Assembly: GCA_016712525.1 (NCBI GenBank)
Contig: JADJQX010000001.1
Coordinates: forward strand, 2,246,001 to 2,310,000
Direction of reading: 5' to 3'
DNA: 64,000 nt
DNA from: Myxococcales bacterium
GTDB taxonomy: Bacteria; Myxococcota_A; Polyangia; Polyangiales; Polyangiaceae
Positions 45,476-54,525 of this stretch are shown piece by piece. Positions within the stretch are counted from its first letter, which is position 1, and every line of letters begins with the position of its first letter. A program made the translations under genes and the position numbers. The notes under the pieces were generated by a model that did no database searches, was not told the origin of the DNA, and was given only the letters and a program-made list of their open reading frames with translations.

Positions 45476-46434
45476 GGCGATTTCTTCTTCTTGTCGGGCT
45501 TGTTGAGGGCGCGCCCGGGCTTCTCGGCGAGCCCGAGTACCACGGAAAAGTGGGGTTTTTTGGCCTCGCGCGTGACGACCGCGCACGATTTCACCGAAAG
45601 GCCCGGTTTGGCCAACATTCGACCGAGCGCCGCGGGGGTGAAACCAGGGTGCCGCTCGCCGTACGCGGCGGTCACGTCGCTCCGCTCGTGGGCCTCGAGC
45701 GAGAGCACGACCAGGCGGCCACCCGGGCGGAGCACCCGCGCGCACTCGCCCACCACGGCGGCCGGCCGCTCGGCGTACGTCAGCGTGTGGAAGAGGAGCG
45801 CCGTGTCGAAGGTGCCCTCGGCGAAGGGGAGGGTGGTCGCGTCGGCGACGCGCGCCGAGACATGGGGGAAGCCCTGGAGCCGCTCGCGGGCGGCTTCGAC
45901 CATCCGCGCGCTCGTGTCCACGCACACGAGGCGCCTCGTGTGGGGCGCGACGAGCGCGGCCACCGAGCCGTCTCCGGAGCCCACGTCGAGCACGTCCCCG
46001 AGGTCGAGCAGCGCCGACAGCCCGAAGGCGAGCGAGGCCCACGTCCTCCCGGGCGAATAGTGCCGCTCGAGCTCCCCCGCGAAGGCGCTCGGCAGCGCTC
46101 CGCGACGCGCGTCGAGCAGGGCCGCGAGGCGCTCGTTGTCGGCCGCGAGCTGCGGATCGTCCGCGCTCAAGAGCTCGTCGAGCACAGCCCGTGTCGCGCC
46201 CGAGAGGCCCGATTCCGAGAGCACGTAGAACGCGTGCGGGCCGTCTCGGCGGTCCTTCACGAATCCCCCTTCGCGGAGCCTCGCGAGGTGCGTGCTCACC
46301 CGCGACTGCGCGAGCCCCGTCACACGCACGAGCTCCGACACCGAGAGCTCCTGCGCCCTGAGCAACGCGCACAGCCTCACGCGGCTCTCGTCGCCGAGCA
46401 GGTTGAGCGTGCCTACGGTCTGGCTCAGGTTCAT
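45472..46434 (-). CDS. ArsR-type regulator fused to a SAM-dependent methyltransferase
   Basis: 320 residues. The N-terminal winged helix (about 1-80) has LLGDESRVRLCALLRAQELS and the recognition helix LAQSRVSTHLARLREGG. The C-terminal class I methyltransferase (about 120-290) has motif I DVLDVGSGDGSVAAL, the acidic ligand in LVCVDTSARM, and RVLRPGGRLVVL. It is translationally coupled to metH. Fusions of this kind next to methionine genes suggest a regulator that senses SAM, SAH or the methylation state. A perfect palindrome over the operon's -10 element fits self-repression. Confidence 0.88.
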
Positions 46435-46455
46435 CGAGGTATCCGGATGCGCGGA

Positions 46456-46467
46456 TGGGATATCCCA
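46456..46467. promoter_or_regulatory. Palindromic operator candidate for the arsR-metH operon
   Basis: Perfect 12-bp palindrome TGGGATATCCCA, near-palindromic over 17 bp, centred on the predicted -10 element. Confidence 0.65.
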
Positions 46468-46487
46468 CCGGGCGGGGCCCCCGTCAA
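46459..46487 (-). promoter_or_regulatory. Promoter of the arsR-metH operon
   Basis: -35 TTGACG (46482-46487), 17-bp spacer, -10 GATATC (46459-46464). The predicted start leaves a leader of about 18 nt before the ATG at 46434. Confidence 0.5.
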
Positions 46488-46614
46488 GTCACCGGCCCGA
46501 CGCGATCCTCGGCGCCGACGCGACCCTCGGTGCCGGCCCTCCGGCGATCACCCGGCGGTCGGTGGATTCGTGCACGATCTGGCGATCTTGCGCCCTTTCG
46601 GAGAGGATGGGCCC

Positions 46615-48420
46615 GTGGAACCGACCTGGGATCTCTCTTCGTATTTTCCGTCGTTCGAGTCGCCCGCGACCCGCGCCTTCATCGACACCCTCGCGGAGGA
46701 CGCGACCCGCGCCCTCACCCGGGCCGAGAACCTCGCCGCGCTCTCGGAGGACACCCTGGACGCCTGGGTGGGGCTCGTCCTCGCGTACGAGGATCTCGTC
46801 GCGCGCTACGGGCACGTGAGCTCCTACGTGAATTGCCTCGCCTCGGCCGACGCAGAGAACGAGGCGTACAGCGTCGCCGAAGGCGAGCTCGGGAAGACGG
46901 GCGCGACGCTCCAGAAGATCTCCGGCGAGCTGCGGCGCATGCTCGGACCGACGACCGAAGACGAGCTCGCGGCGTTCTCACGGGACGCGCGCCTCCAGAA
47001 CGCGACGCACTTCCTCGCGCAGCTCCGCGTCGAGGCGAAGAAGCGCATGCCCGCGCCCCTCGAGGCCCTCGCCGCGGACCTCGGGACCGATGGCATCACG
47101 GGGTGGGGCAGGCTCTACGACACCGTCTCCGCGAAGCTCGCGTTCGAGCTCGTCCGCCCCGATGGCACGCGTGAGACCGTTCCCATGGCGCAGCGTCGCT
47201 CGCTCATGGCCGACCCGGATCGCCGCGTACGAAAGGCCGCGTTCGAGGGCGGGAATCGCGCGTGGGAGGGCGTCGTCGACGTCACCGCGGCGGCCGTGAA
47301 CCGGATCGCCGGCACGCGCCTCTCGCTCTACGCGCGCCGCGGGGTCTCCCATTTCCTCGACGTCGCGCTCCACGACGCGGGCATCTCGAGGGCCACGCTC
47401 GACGCCATGAACGCCGCGGTCGAGAAGGGCCGTCCGCTCGCGCGCCGTGGGCTGCTGGTGAAGGCCAAGGCCATGGGGCTCCCGGCGATCGCTTGGTACG
47501 ATCTCGAGGCGCCGCTCCCGCTCCCCGACGCCGAGCGCATCTCGTGGGAACGTGGCGTCGAGCTCGTCCAGCGAGCCTTCGGCGCGGCCTACCCCGACCT
47601 CCGCGCCTTCTTCGATCACGCGCTCACCTCGCGCTGGATCGAGGCCGAGCCCCGCCGTGGAAAGCGCCCCGGCGCCTACTGCACCGGCAGCGACGTGACC
47701 GGCGAGCCGCGGGTCTACATGACGTACCAGGGCTCGCTCGGCGACGTGTCCACCCTCGCCCACGAGATCGGCCACGCGTTCCACCACCACGTGCTCCGCG
47801 ACACGCGGGTGCTCGCGCGCCAATACCCGATGACCCTCGCCGAGACGGCCTCTACCTTCGCGGAGAGCGTGCTCTCGGCGGGCCTCCTCGCCGAGCCCGG
47901 CATCACCGACGCGACGCGCGCGCAGCTCCTCGGCGAGGTCGCGGGAGATGCCGCGGCCTTCTTGCTCGACGTGCCCACGCGCTTCCTCTTCGAGACGCGT
48001 TTCTACGAAGAGCGCGCGAAGGGAGAGGTGCCCGCGAGCCGCCTCTCGACCCTCATGCGCGACGCGCAGCGCGAGGTCTTCGGCGAGGCGCTCTCCGAGG
48101 GCGACGAGGATCCGCTCTTCTGGTCGTCGAAGCTGCACTTCTTCATCCCGGATCTCTCGTTCTATAACTTCCCGTATACCTTCGGGTTTTTGCTCTCCCG
48201 AGGCCTCTTTGCTCGCTTCCGCGAGGAGGGGCCGGCGTTCCTCCCTCGTTACGAGTCCTTCCTTCGCAAGACCGGCGGCGCGCTCGCCCACGAGGTCGCG
48301 AAGGACTCGATCGGCGAGGACCTCGAGTCGGAGGCGTTCTGGTCGCGCGCGATCGCGACGCTCGAGGCCCCCATCACCGAGCTCGAGGCGCTGCTGCCCA
48401 AGGTCGTCACGATCCCGTGA
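46615..48420 (+). CDS. pepF: M3-family oligoendopeptidase F
   Basis: 601 residues from a GTG with GGAGAGG 8 nt upstream; the length is standard for PepF. The zinc site is THAH-type TLAHEIGHAFHHH with the downstream Glu in AETASTFAE. The substrate-binding Tyr/His region (FWSSKLHFF and DLSFYNFPYTFGF) is intact. Cytoplasmic, cleaving peptides of about 7-20 residues. It is the first of four genes linked by overlaps (GTGA with the next), which ties an intracellular peptidase to exported proteins. Confidence 0.95.
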   Translation: MEPTWDLSSYFPSFESPATRAFIDTLAEDATRALTRAENLAALSEDTLDAWVGLVLAYEDLVARYGHVSSYVNCLASADAENEAYSVAEGELGKTGATLQKISGELRRMLGPTTEDELAAFSRDARLQNATHFLAQLRVEAKKRMPAPLEALAADLGTDGITGWGRLYDTVSAKLAFELVRPDGTRETVPMAQRRSLMADPDRRVRKAAFEGGNRAWEGVVDVTAAAVNRIAGTRLSLYARRGVSHFLDVALHDAGISRATLDAMNAAVEKGRPLARRGLLVKAKAMGLPAIAWYDLEAPLPLPDAERISWERGVELVQRAFGAAYPDLRAFFDHALTSRWIEAEPRRGKRPGAYCTGSDVTGEPRVYMTYQGSLGDVSTLAHEIGHAFHHHVLRDTRVLARQYPMTLAETASTFAESVLSAGLLAEPGITDATRAQLLGEVAGDAAAFLLDVPTRFLFETRFYEERAKGEVPASRLSTLMRDAQREVFGEALSEGDEDPLFWSSKLHFFIPDLSFYNFPYTFGFLLSRGLFARFREEGPAFLPRYESFLRKTGGALAHEVAKDSIGEDLESEAFWSRAIATLEAPITELEALLPKVVTIP

Positions 48421-48983
48421 GGCCCGAAGCCCTCGCCTCGGCGCTCACGGCGGCGCTCGTGCTAGTCCCCTGCGTCGCGCGCGCCGAGCTGCCCTCCGAC
48501 GCGACGTCGTGGAACCAGCTCGGTCAGACCCCCGCGAGCGGACTCTCGCGCGGCTCGACCACCCTCGCGACGAACCTCACGCTCGTCCGCCCGGCCGGCA
48601 CCACGACGCTCCGGCTCGGGTTCTCGTTCGAGCACCTCCTCCGCGACCGGTGGGGCCTCGTGGGCGGCGTCGCGGCGCCGTTCGGTGGCGTGCTCTTCGC
48701 CCCGGCCTACGCGGGCGTGCGTTTCCACGTGCTGCCGCGCTCGCCCCTCGATCCGTACCTCGGCGTTACGGCGGGTCTCGCGATCGTGCACCCGAAGGGC
48801 GAGGTCGTCACGGCCGAGCCCACGGTGGGCGCACACGCCGGCCTCGCGCTCCACTACGTGGGCTTCGCGTTCGTCGCGTTCGATGGGGGGCTCGAGCACG
48901 CCACGTACGCGAGCGCCGCGTCGAGGACGATCTTCGACCTCACGACGTACACGCTCACCTGGAGGACCGGTGTCTCGTTCTGA
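48417..48983 (+). CDS. Outer-membrane beta-barrel-like protein
   Basis: 188 residues. A signal peptide (about 1-23, ending ARAE) is followed by alternating amphipathic strands (TTLATNLTLVRP, TTTLRLGFSFEH, FAPAYAGVRFHVLP, DPYLGVTAGLAIV) ending WRTGVSF, with the C-terminal Phe typical of barrels. About eight strands are predicted. The GTG start overlaps the pepF stop, and the end overlaps the next start by 14 bp. Function unknown. Confidence 0.7.
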   Translation: MRPEALASALTAALVLVPCVARAELPSDATSWNQLGQTPASGLSRGSTTLATNLTLVRPAGTTTLRLGFSFEHLLRDRWGLVGGVAAPFGGVLFAPAYAGVRFHVLPRSPLDPYLGVTAGLAIVHPKGEVVTAEPTVGAHAGLALHYVGFAFVAFDGGLEHATYASAASRTIFDLTTYTLTWRTGVSF

Positions 48984-50058
48984 GATCACGACGGCCCTGT
49001 CCGTCCTCGCGCTCGGGGTGGGCCTCGTCACCGGGTGCGCGCCGCCTCCGCTCGTTCATGGAGAGGTCTCTCACCCGACCACGAGAGATGGCTGGCCGCT
49101 CACGGTCGAGCGCTTCCGCCCCTCGTCGAGCGGCACGATCCCCCGAAAAAAGCGGCCTGTCGTGCTCTGCCACGGGCTCCTCTCGAACCGCGCCTACTTC
49201 AAGCTCGACGGCCCGCGATCGCTCCCGCTCGTGCTCGCGCGCGAGGGGTTCGACGTCTACGTGGTCGACCTGCGGGGCCGCCCCGACGCGGGCAAGCCCG
49301 GGTGGTACTTCGGCGCGCACACGTACGACTACGACATCGACGACTACGTCGCGTACGACGTCGACGCGATCCTCACGCACGTGAGCGCCACCGCGGGCAC
49401 GACAGGCGTCGCGTGGGTAGGGCACAGCATGGGCGGCATCGTCGCGTACGCGCGCGCGGGCACCTTCCACGACGCGCGCATCGAGCGCCTCGTCACCGTG
49501 GGCTCGCCTGGCTTCATGTCCCCCGCGTCGAAGAACCTGCTCGTCGGCTACAAAGCTCGAGGCGCGCTCCGCCTCATCCCCGCGGTGCCCGCCGAGAGCG
49601 CCTCGCAGGTCGAGGCATGGACGGGCCTCCCGCTGTCGGCGCGAACCGTGCGAGACACCCTCTACGCCGACGAGGACTGGACCCACGACGAGTACCGCCT
49701 GCTCCTTCGGTACGCCGTGAACGACGCGTCCCCCGGCGAGCTCCGGCAGTTCTCGGCCGCGCTCGAGGACGGCGAGATGAAGACCCGCGACGGCCGCGTG
49801 TCGTACTCGAAGAACATCGCGAACGTGGCGGTGCCCGCGCTCCTCTTCGGCGGGCGGCGCGACGCCCTCGCCGATCCGCTCGTCGTGCGCAGGGTGTACG
49901 ATACGCTCGCAAGTGCCGATAAGTCCTTGGTAATCGCCGGAAGGGCCGAGGGCTTCACGGTCGACTACGGGCACGCCGACATGCTCGTCGGAGAGAACGC
50001 CTCGCGCGAGATCTTCCCCACGATCACGCGCTGGCTCACGGAGCACGACGGCCCATGA
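48970..50058 (+). CDS. Alpha/beta hydrolase (lipase-like) lipoprotein
   Basis: 362 residues from a GTG with GGAGG 5 nt upstream. The lipobox is GLVTGC. The core has VVLCHGLLSNRAYF, VYVVDLRGRPDAGK, nucleophile Ser in WVGHSMGGIVAYA, Asp in LFGGRRDALADP and His in DYGHADML. The AB-hydrolase/lysosomal-acid-lipase-like layout suggests ester or lipid hydrolysis outside the cytoplasm. The start lies within the barrel gene and the stop overlaps the next gene. Confidence 0.85.
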   Translation: MSRSEITTALSVLALGVGLVTGCAPPPLVHGEVSHPTTRDGWPLTVERFRPSSSGTIPRKKRPVVLCHGLLSNRAYFKLDGPRSLPLVLAREGFDVYVVDLRGRPDAGKPGWYFGAHTYDYDIDDYVAYDVDAILTHVSATAGTTGVAWVGHSMGGIVAYARAGTFHDARIERLVTVGSPGFMSPASKNLLVGYKARGALRLIPAVPAESASQVEAWTGLPLSARTVRDTLYADEDWTHDEYRLLLRYAVNDASPGELRQFSAALEDGEMKTRDGRVSYSKNIANVAVPALLFGGRRDALADPLVVRRVYDTLASADKSLVIAGRAEGFTVDYGHADMLVGENASREIFPTITRWLTEHDGP

Positions 50059-50993
50059 AGCGGCTCGCGCTCGCCGCGCTCGTCGGGCTCTCGGCCTGCC
50101 GGTACCCGGCCCTGACCGACGTGGACCTCGCCGCGCGGACCTCCCCCGTGGCCTCGCGTGGCGCGTGCCTCGAGACCGTCACGGCCTTCCCGGCGACCCA
50201 CGCGAGCGCGGTCCGGCGCGCCCCGATCGTCGTGACGTCCCCCTCGCTCCTCGCGCCGCGTGTCCTCCATCGTGGTCGAGATGGAGGGCTCGTCGCGTAC
50301 CTGAATTTCCAAGGGCACGCGGTCTACGTCGTGGGCTTCGAAGCTCCGTCCTGCGACGAGGCGCTCGCGTCGAGGGCGTTCGCCAACGTCGTGCGCGAGG
50401 TGTCGCAGCGCACACGCGAGCCCGTGGTGCACGTCGTCGGCACGTCGCTGGGCGCGCCGATCGCCGTGCGTGCGGTGGGGCTCCTCGCCGACGAAGGCGG
50501 GTCTCCGGTCGGTCGTGTCGCGCTCGTCGGTCCCGGGCTCGACTACGCCTACCCGCGCTCCTTCCTCGCCCGTGAGCGCGCGCACCTCGGCGGCCCCGCG
50601 GGCTACCTCTGCGCGACGGTCGAGTCGTGCCGCAGGCTCTCGCACGAGCCCGAGGTCCTCCGCGCGCACCTCGCGAAGCTCCCTCCCGAGGCGCCCTCGC
50701 TCTTCGCGCCCACGGCCGAGCGCTACCCCGGCCTCTCGGGGCGTCACGAGCCGGTGCTCTTCGTGGTGGGCAAGGCCGATGGCGTCGCGCCCTCGGAGTC
50801 TTCGTATCCCGCGTTCCTCGCGTGGGGGAGCGCCACGCCGGGCGCCGCGCGAAGCCAAAAGCGCTACTTTCTCGCGGCGCGCGAGAACGCCCTGGGTGAC
50901 GACTACGACCACGCCGAGCTCTTCGCCGGCGCATCCTCCGAAGACGAGATCTTCGCGCCCGTCGCCGAGTTCGTCGAGGGCGAGACGGACTGA
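50055..50993 (+). CDS. Second alpha/beta hydrolase-like lipoprotein
   Basis: 312 residues; the ATG overlaps the previous stop (ATGA). The signal peptide is very short, with the lipobox VGLSAC at about residue 15. VYVVGFEAPSCDEA precedes a nucleophile-elbow-like VVGTSLGAPIAV; LFVVGKADGVAP and a His in DYDHAELF complete a plausible triad. It appears to be a diverged paralogue of the gene before it and ends the four-gene operon. Confidence 0.75.
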   Translation: MKRLALAALVGLSACRYPALTDVDLAARTSPVASRGACLETVTAFPATHASAVRRAPIVVTSPSLLAPRVLHRGRDGGLVAYLNFQGHAVYVVGFEAPSCDEALASRAFANVVREVSQRTREPVVHVVGTSLGAPIAVRAVGLLADEGGSPVGRVALVGPGLDYAYPRSFLARERAHLGGPAGYLCATVESCRRLSHEPEVLRAHLAKLPPEAPSLFAPTAERYPGLSGRHEPVLFVVGKADGVAPSESSYPAFLAWGSATPGAARSQKRYFLAARENALGDDYDHAELFAGASSEDEIFAPVAEFVEGETD

Positions 50994-51006
50994 GATCGAG
51001 CGCGGA

Positions 51007-51897
51007 CTACCTGTAGCCGACCTGCACGTCGCGGTACCACGCCGTGGCGACGAGAGGCGCGGCAGGTGTAGGGCGCAAGCCGAAGTAGAAGACCCCGCCT
51101 GAGACCCATTGTGGCACCGCGCCTCCCGCCTGCGCGATCGTGCCGTCGACCGCGACCGTCACCCTTCCGTTCATCCCGAACGACGCGTCGACTTGCACCC
51201 TATGCCAAACGCCGGACCGGCTGCCCCCGGGGATCGACAACGTCGACGTGCTCGAGATCGTGCTCTTCATCGCCCCGATGAACGTCCATGCGCCGTCGCT
51301 CCACTTGGGCCAGAGCTGCGCCGCGACGGATGGGTCCCCTCCGTTGTTGACGGCGGCCAGCGTGAACCACTCGCGCTGCGGCGTGAGCTTCGCGTAGTCG
51401 AGGTCGACACGCACATGGAAGCAGAGGCGCATCGCGGTCGCCGGCGCGGGCGCAGTCGTCAAATTCCGCTCGAACCCCGCAAACTCGACCGTGCTCGAAT
51501 CGACGGTGATCTTCGCGCATTTCCCGACGGCGCCCGCGCAGCCCTCGACCGTGAGCGCGCTCCCGGTGGGCGTCTTCGTGCCCATCGGGGTCCCGTCGAT
51601 TTGAGGCTGAGCGCCCGAGAGATCGACGGACAAGCGCTGAGCATATCCCGTCGTGTCGCAGGCCGGGCCGGCTGGGAGTGGTGGGCCCGCGTCCGTCTCG
51701 GGCGGCGTCGACGCGTCCGCCCCAGCGTCCTCGGATGCATCTCCCGATGCGTCCACGAGGGGCTGCGTCGGAGGCACCGTGGCCGAAGGCAGCGCCGCGT
51801 CGGGCGCGGAGCTCGCGGGAGCCTCGGTGTCCGAGCCGAACGCGGTGCACGCCGCGAGGGCCGCAGCCACGCACAAGAGTGGCAGTATTCGCGCCAT
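51007..51897 (-). CDS. Lipoprotein with concanavalin-like beta-sandwich
   Basis: 296 residues. The lipobox is ALAAC. A Pro/Ala/Asp linker (about 20-75) precedes a jelly-roll domain (about 80-296) with FHVRVDLDYAKLTPQREWF, GVWHRVQVDASFGMNGRVTV and VFYFGLRPTP strands and a terminal WYRDVQVGY. Such domains bind carbohydrate or mediate adhesion. It is convergent with the hydrolase operon. Confidence 0.72.
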   Translation of the reverse strand: MARILPLLCVAAALAACTAFGSDTEAPASSAPDAALPSATVPPTQPLVDASGDASEDAGADASTPPETDAGPPLPAGPACDTTGYAQRLSVDLSGAQPQIDGTPMGTKTPTGSALTVEGCAGAVGKCAKITVDSSTVEFAGFERNLTTAPAPATAMRLCFHVRVDLDYAKLTPQREWFTLAAVNNGGDPSVAAQLWPKWSDGAWTFIGAMKSTISSTSTLSIPGGSRSGVWHRVQVDASFGMNGRVTVAVDGTIAQAGGAVPQWVSGGVFYFGLRPTPAAPLVATAWYRDVQVGYR

Positions 51898-52022
51898 CGA
51901 ATCATCGTGCACCGACTCGCCGGCGTCGCCTAGTGCTCCGATGTCGTGAAAGATGCGTAAACCGACGTTTCCGGCGCGCGGCTCCGCGCCGAGGCGTAGG
52001 CTACTCGGTCGGAGGATTGGCG

Positions 52023-54504
52023 ATGCGAAACGTCTCGGTGTTGCGTGGGGTCGGGGGAGCCGTGGCGCTCTCTCGTGGCGGTCGCGTGTGGTGGCGGGGC
52101 GCCCGTGCCTCCTCCGAAGCCGCCGGCCCCGGTCGTCGCCAAGAAAGCGCCCGAGCCCGTCCGCGAGAAGATCGCTCCGCGCACGTGTGCGGCCCGCACG
52201 AAGCTCGCGAAGCTGCTCGGGCACGCCGAGGCGCCGCCGCCCGCCGTGATCGCCGAGGTCGAGCAGGCCGAAGATGTCCCCGCGCCACCGCCGAGCGCCG
52301 CGTCGAACACACGGGGTGCGTCCAACCAGGCCTACCGCGCGGTCGCCCCGGCCACCGTGCTCGTCCGCGCCGACAAGGGCTTCGGCACGGGCGTCGTGAT
52401 CGACCCGAAGGGCTACGTGCTCACGAACTACCACGTGGTCGCCGATGGCCGAAAAAAGGACTTCGTCATCACGGTGGACGTGACCTTCGGCGACCTCACG
52501 TCGACGGGGCGCATGAACCGGCAAGCGAAGAGCTACGAAGCCGAGGTCGTCAAGGTCGACCCCGTCCGTGACCTCGCCATTATCAAGGTCAAAGACGCGC
52601 CCGCGAAGCTCGTCGCCGCCAAGCTCGCCAAGGGCTCGCCCCAGATCGCCGAGCGCGTGATGTCGGTCGGCCACGCGGGCATCGGCTTCCTCTGGGCCGC
52701 CAAGGCGTGCAGCGTGGCCAGCGTCGGCGAGCGCCAGCAAGACTCGAGCATCATCGCCGGGATGGACTGCACGCACCCCGACCCGGCGCTCCCCCCCGAC
52801 CAAGCCAAACGCCAGAAGGTCGCCTGCGAAGAGCAGAAGAAGCGCATGACCGAGGCGCTCTCATCGAAGACCCAAGGCCTCGCCGTCCAGACCGACTGCG
52901 CCATCACGCACGGCGACAGCGGCGGGCCCCTCGTGAACATGGCGGGCGAAATCGTCGGCTTGAACCAGAGCATCACGGTCGACGCGGCCACCGCTTCGTT
53001 CCACGTGCATCTCGAGGAACTGCGCGAATTTACTACGAAATACGGTGATGCGGGCATCGCGGTGCTGCCCGACCCGTACTGCGACGGCGGCTTCGACCCC
53101 ACCCTCGAGGACCTCGATCTCGACGGCGTGAAAGAGTCGCTCGTGGCCAAGGGAGGCGGCGGCATCTTCGGCGGCTACGACCGCATGAGCCTCCTCATCA
53201 ACCTCGATCAGAGCAAGGTCCAACCGAACATGGACCCCGCGGCCGGCTTCGACGCCGAGATCGCCATGCTCACGAACCGCGACGGCACGTACGTCTGGTA
53301 CGACACCGACGGAGACTCGACCTTCGACGTGCTCGTCTTCGACAAGGACAGCGACGGCACCCCCGAGAACGCCTACCGCATCGACGCGTCCGGCCGAATT
53401 CGCGAGGACAAGGAGGTGCTCCCCAGCCACGATCTCAGCGGGAAGCTCGTCAAGGAGCCGGCCCTCAGGGCGAGGCTCGGCAAGATCGCCCTCGCGATCG
53501 GCGGCTCGAAATTCGTGTCCCAGCGCACGCTCGCGGCGGCGAGCTCCTCGGAGCAGACCGTCCCCGATCCGTTCATCGCGGCCGGTACCGACGGGCGCGC
53601 CGTCGACACCGACGGCAACGGCAAGGGCGACGTGGCGCTCATTCGAGGCGCGTTCAGCCGCGTGAGCCTCATCGACGCCGACGAGCGCTCCCTCGGCGCG
53701 CTGAAGCCCGGAGATTCGGCCGAGTCGCTCCTCAAGGCGAAGAAGGTCGACGCCGAGGTCGCGATCGTCGTTCAAGGCTCTACCGTCTGGGCGCTCTACG
53801 ACACGAACGCCGACGCCAAATTCGATCTCGCGCTCACGTCCAAGGGCACCGACGGGCTCGTCGCGACGGGCGCGTTCCGCATCGGCGACGGAGGCAAGCT
53901 CACACCTGCCGCCGACCAGCTCGGGCGAAAGCTGCTCCGCCCCGGGCTCGTCGGCATGCCCCGCGCGGTTTCGGCCCTGCGCTCGCTCTCGACGGACATC
54001 GCGCCCGACGAGGCGCTCGGCTCGCTCCCGGCCGTGGTGCCCGAGCGCGCCGTGTTCCGCCCGAAGGAGCTCAAGGGCGTCGCCGCCAACACCGTGGCCG
54101 AGGCCTTCGCGTTCCCCTGGATCGTGCAGCTCTTCGACGTGGACAAGAGCACGAAGCTCCCTCCCAAGACCGAGCTCCGCGAGGTGGTCGCGGGCGGCAA
54201 GTTCGACGCGGAGGTCGCCGTCGTGAAGCGCCTCGGCACCGACGGCGCCACCACGTGGGTCTACTACGACACCGACAACGACGGAAAATACGACCTCGTG
54301 CTCTACCTCCCGCCCGACGCGAAGGCCCCCACGCAGGCCTACCGTGTCGTGAAGAAGGACGCGGGCTTCGCCCTCGAGGTCGACGCGTCCGCGCTCGCCG
54401 GCGCGCCCATTCGCCACAAGACGATCTTCAAGGACAAGGCCCTCGGAGCCAAGTGGAAGACCGTCGCCGCGGCCACCTTCAAGCCCGAGTACGTAGAACC
54501 CTGA
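52023..54504 (+). CDS. HtrA-like serine protease lipoprotein, frameshifted in the signal peptide
   Basis: The best start is the ATG at 52023, with GGAGG 7 nt upstream; it encodes MRNVSVLRGVGGAVALS. The lipobox (LVAVACGGG) and the rest (to 54504) are one frame over. Adding one CT to the CTCTCTC tract at 52068-52074 joins them into a perfect lipoprotein signal. As sequenced, only a GTG at 52045 opens the main frame, and it gives a poor signal. The trypsin-like domain (about 100-330) has His in YVLTNYHVV, Asp in VRDLAIIKV and Ser in THGDSGGPL. The C-terminal half carries at least four Asp-Thr-Asp-x-Asp-Gly repeats (YDTDGDSTFDV, DTDNDGKYDLVL) suggestive of calcium binding. Confidence 0.8.
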
Positions 54505-54525
54505 GCTGCTCGTAACTTCCCGTTA

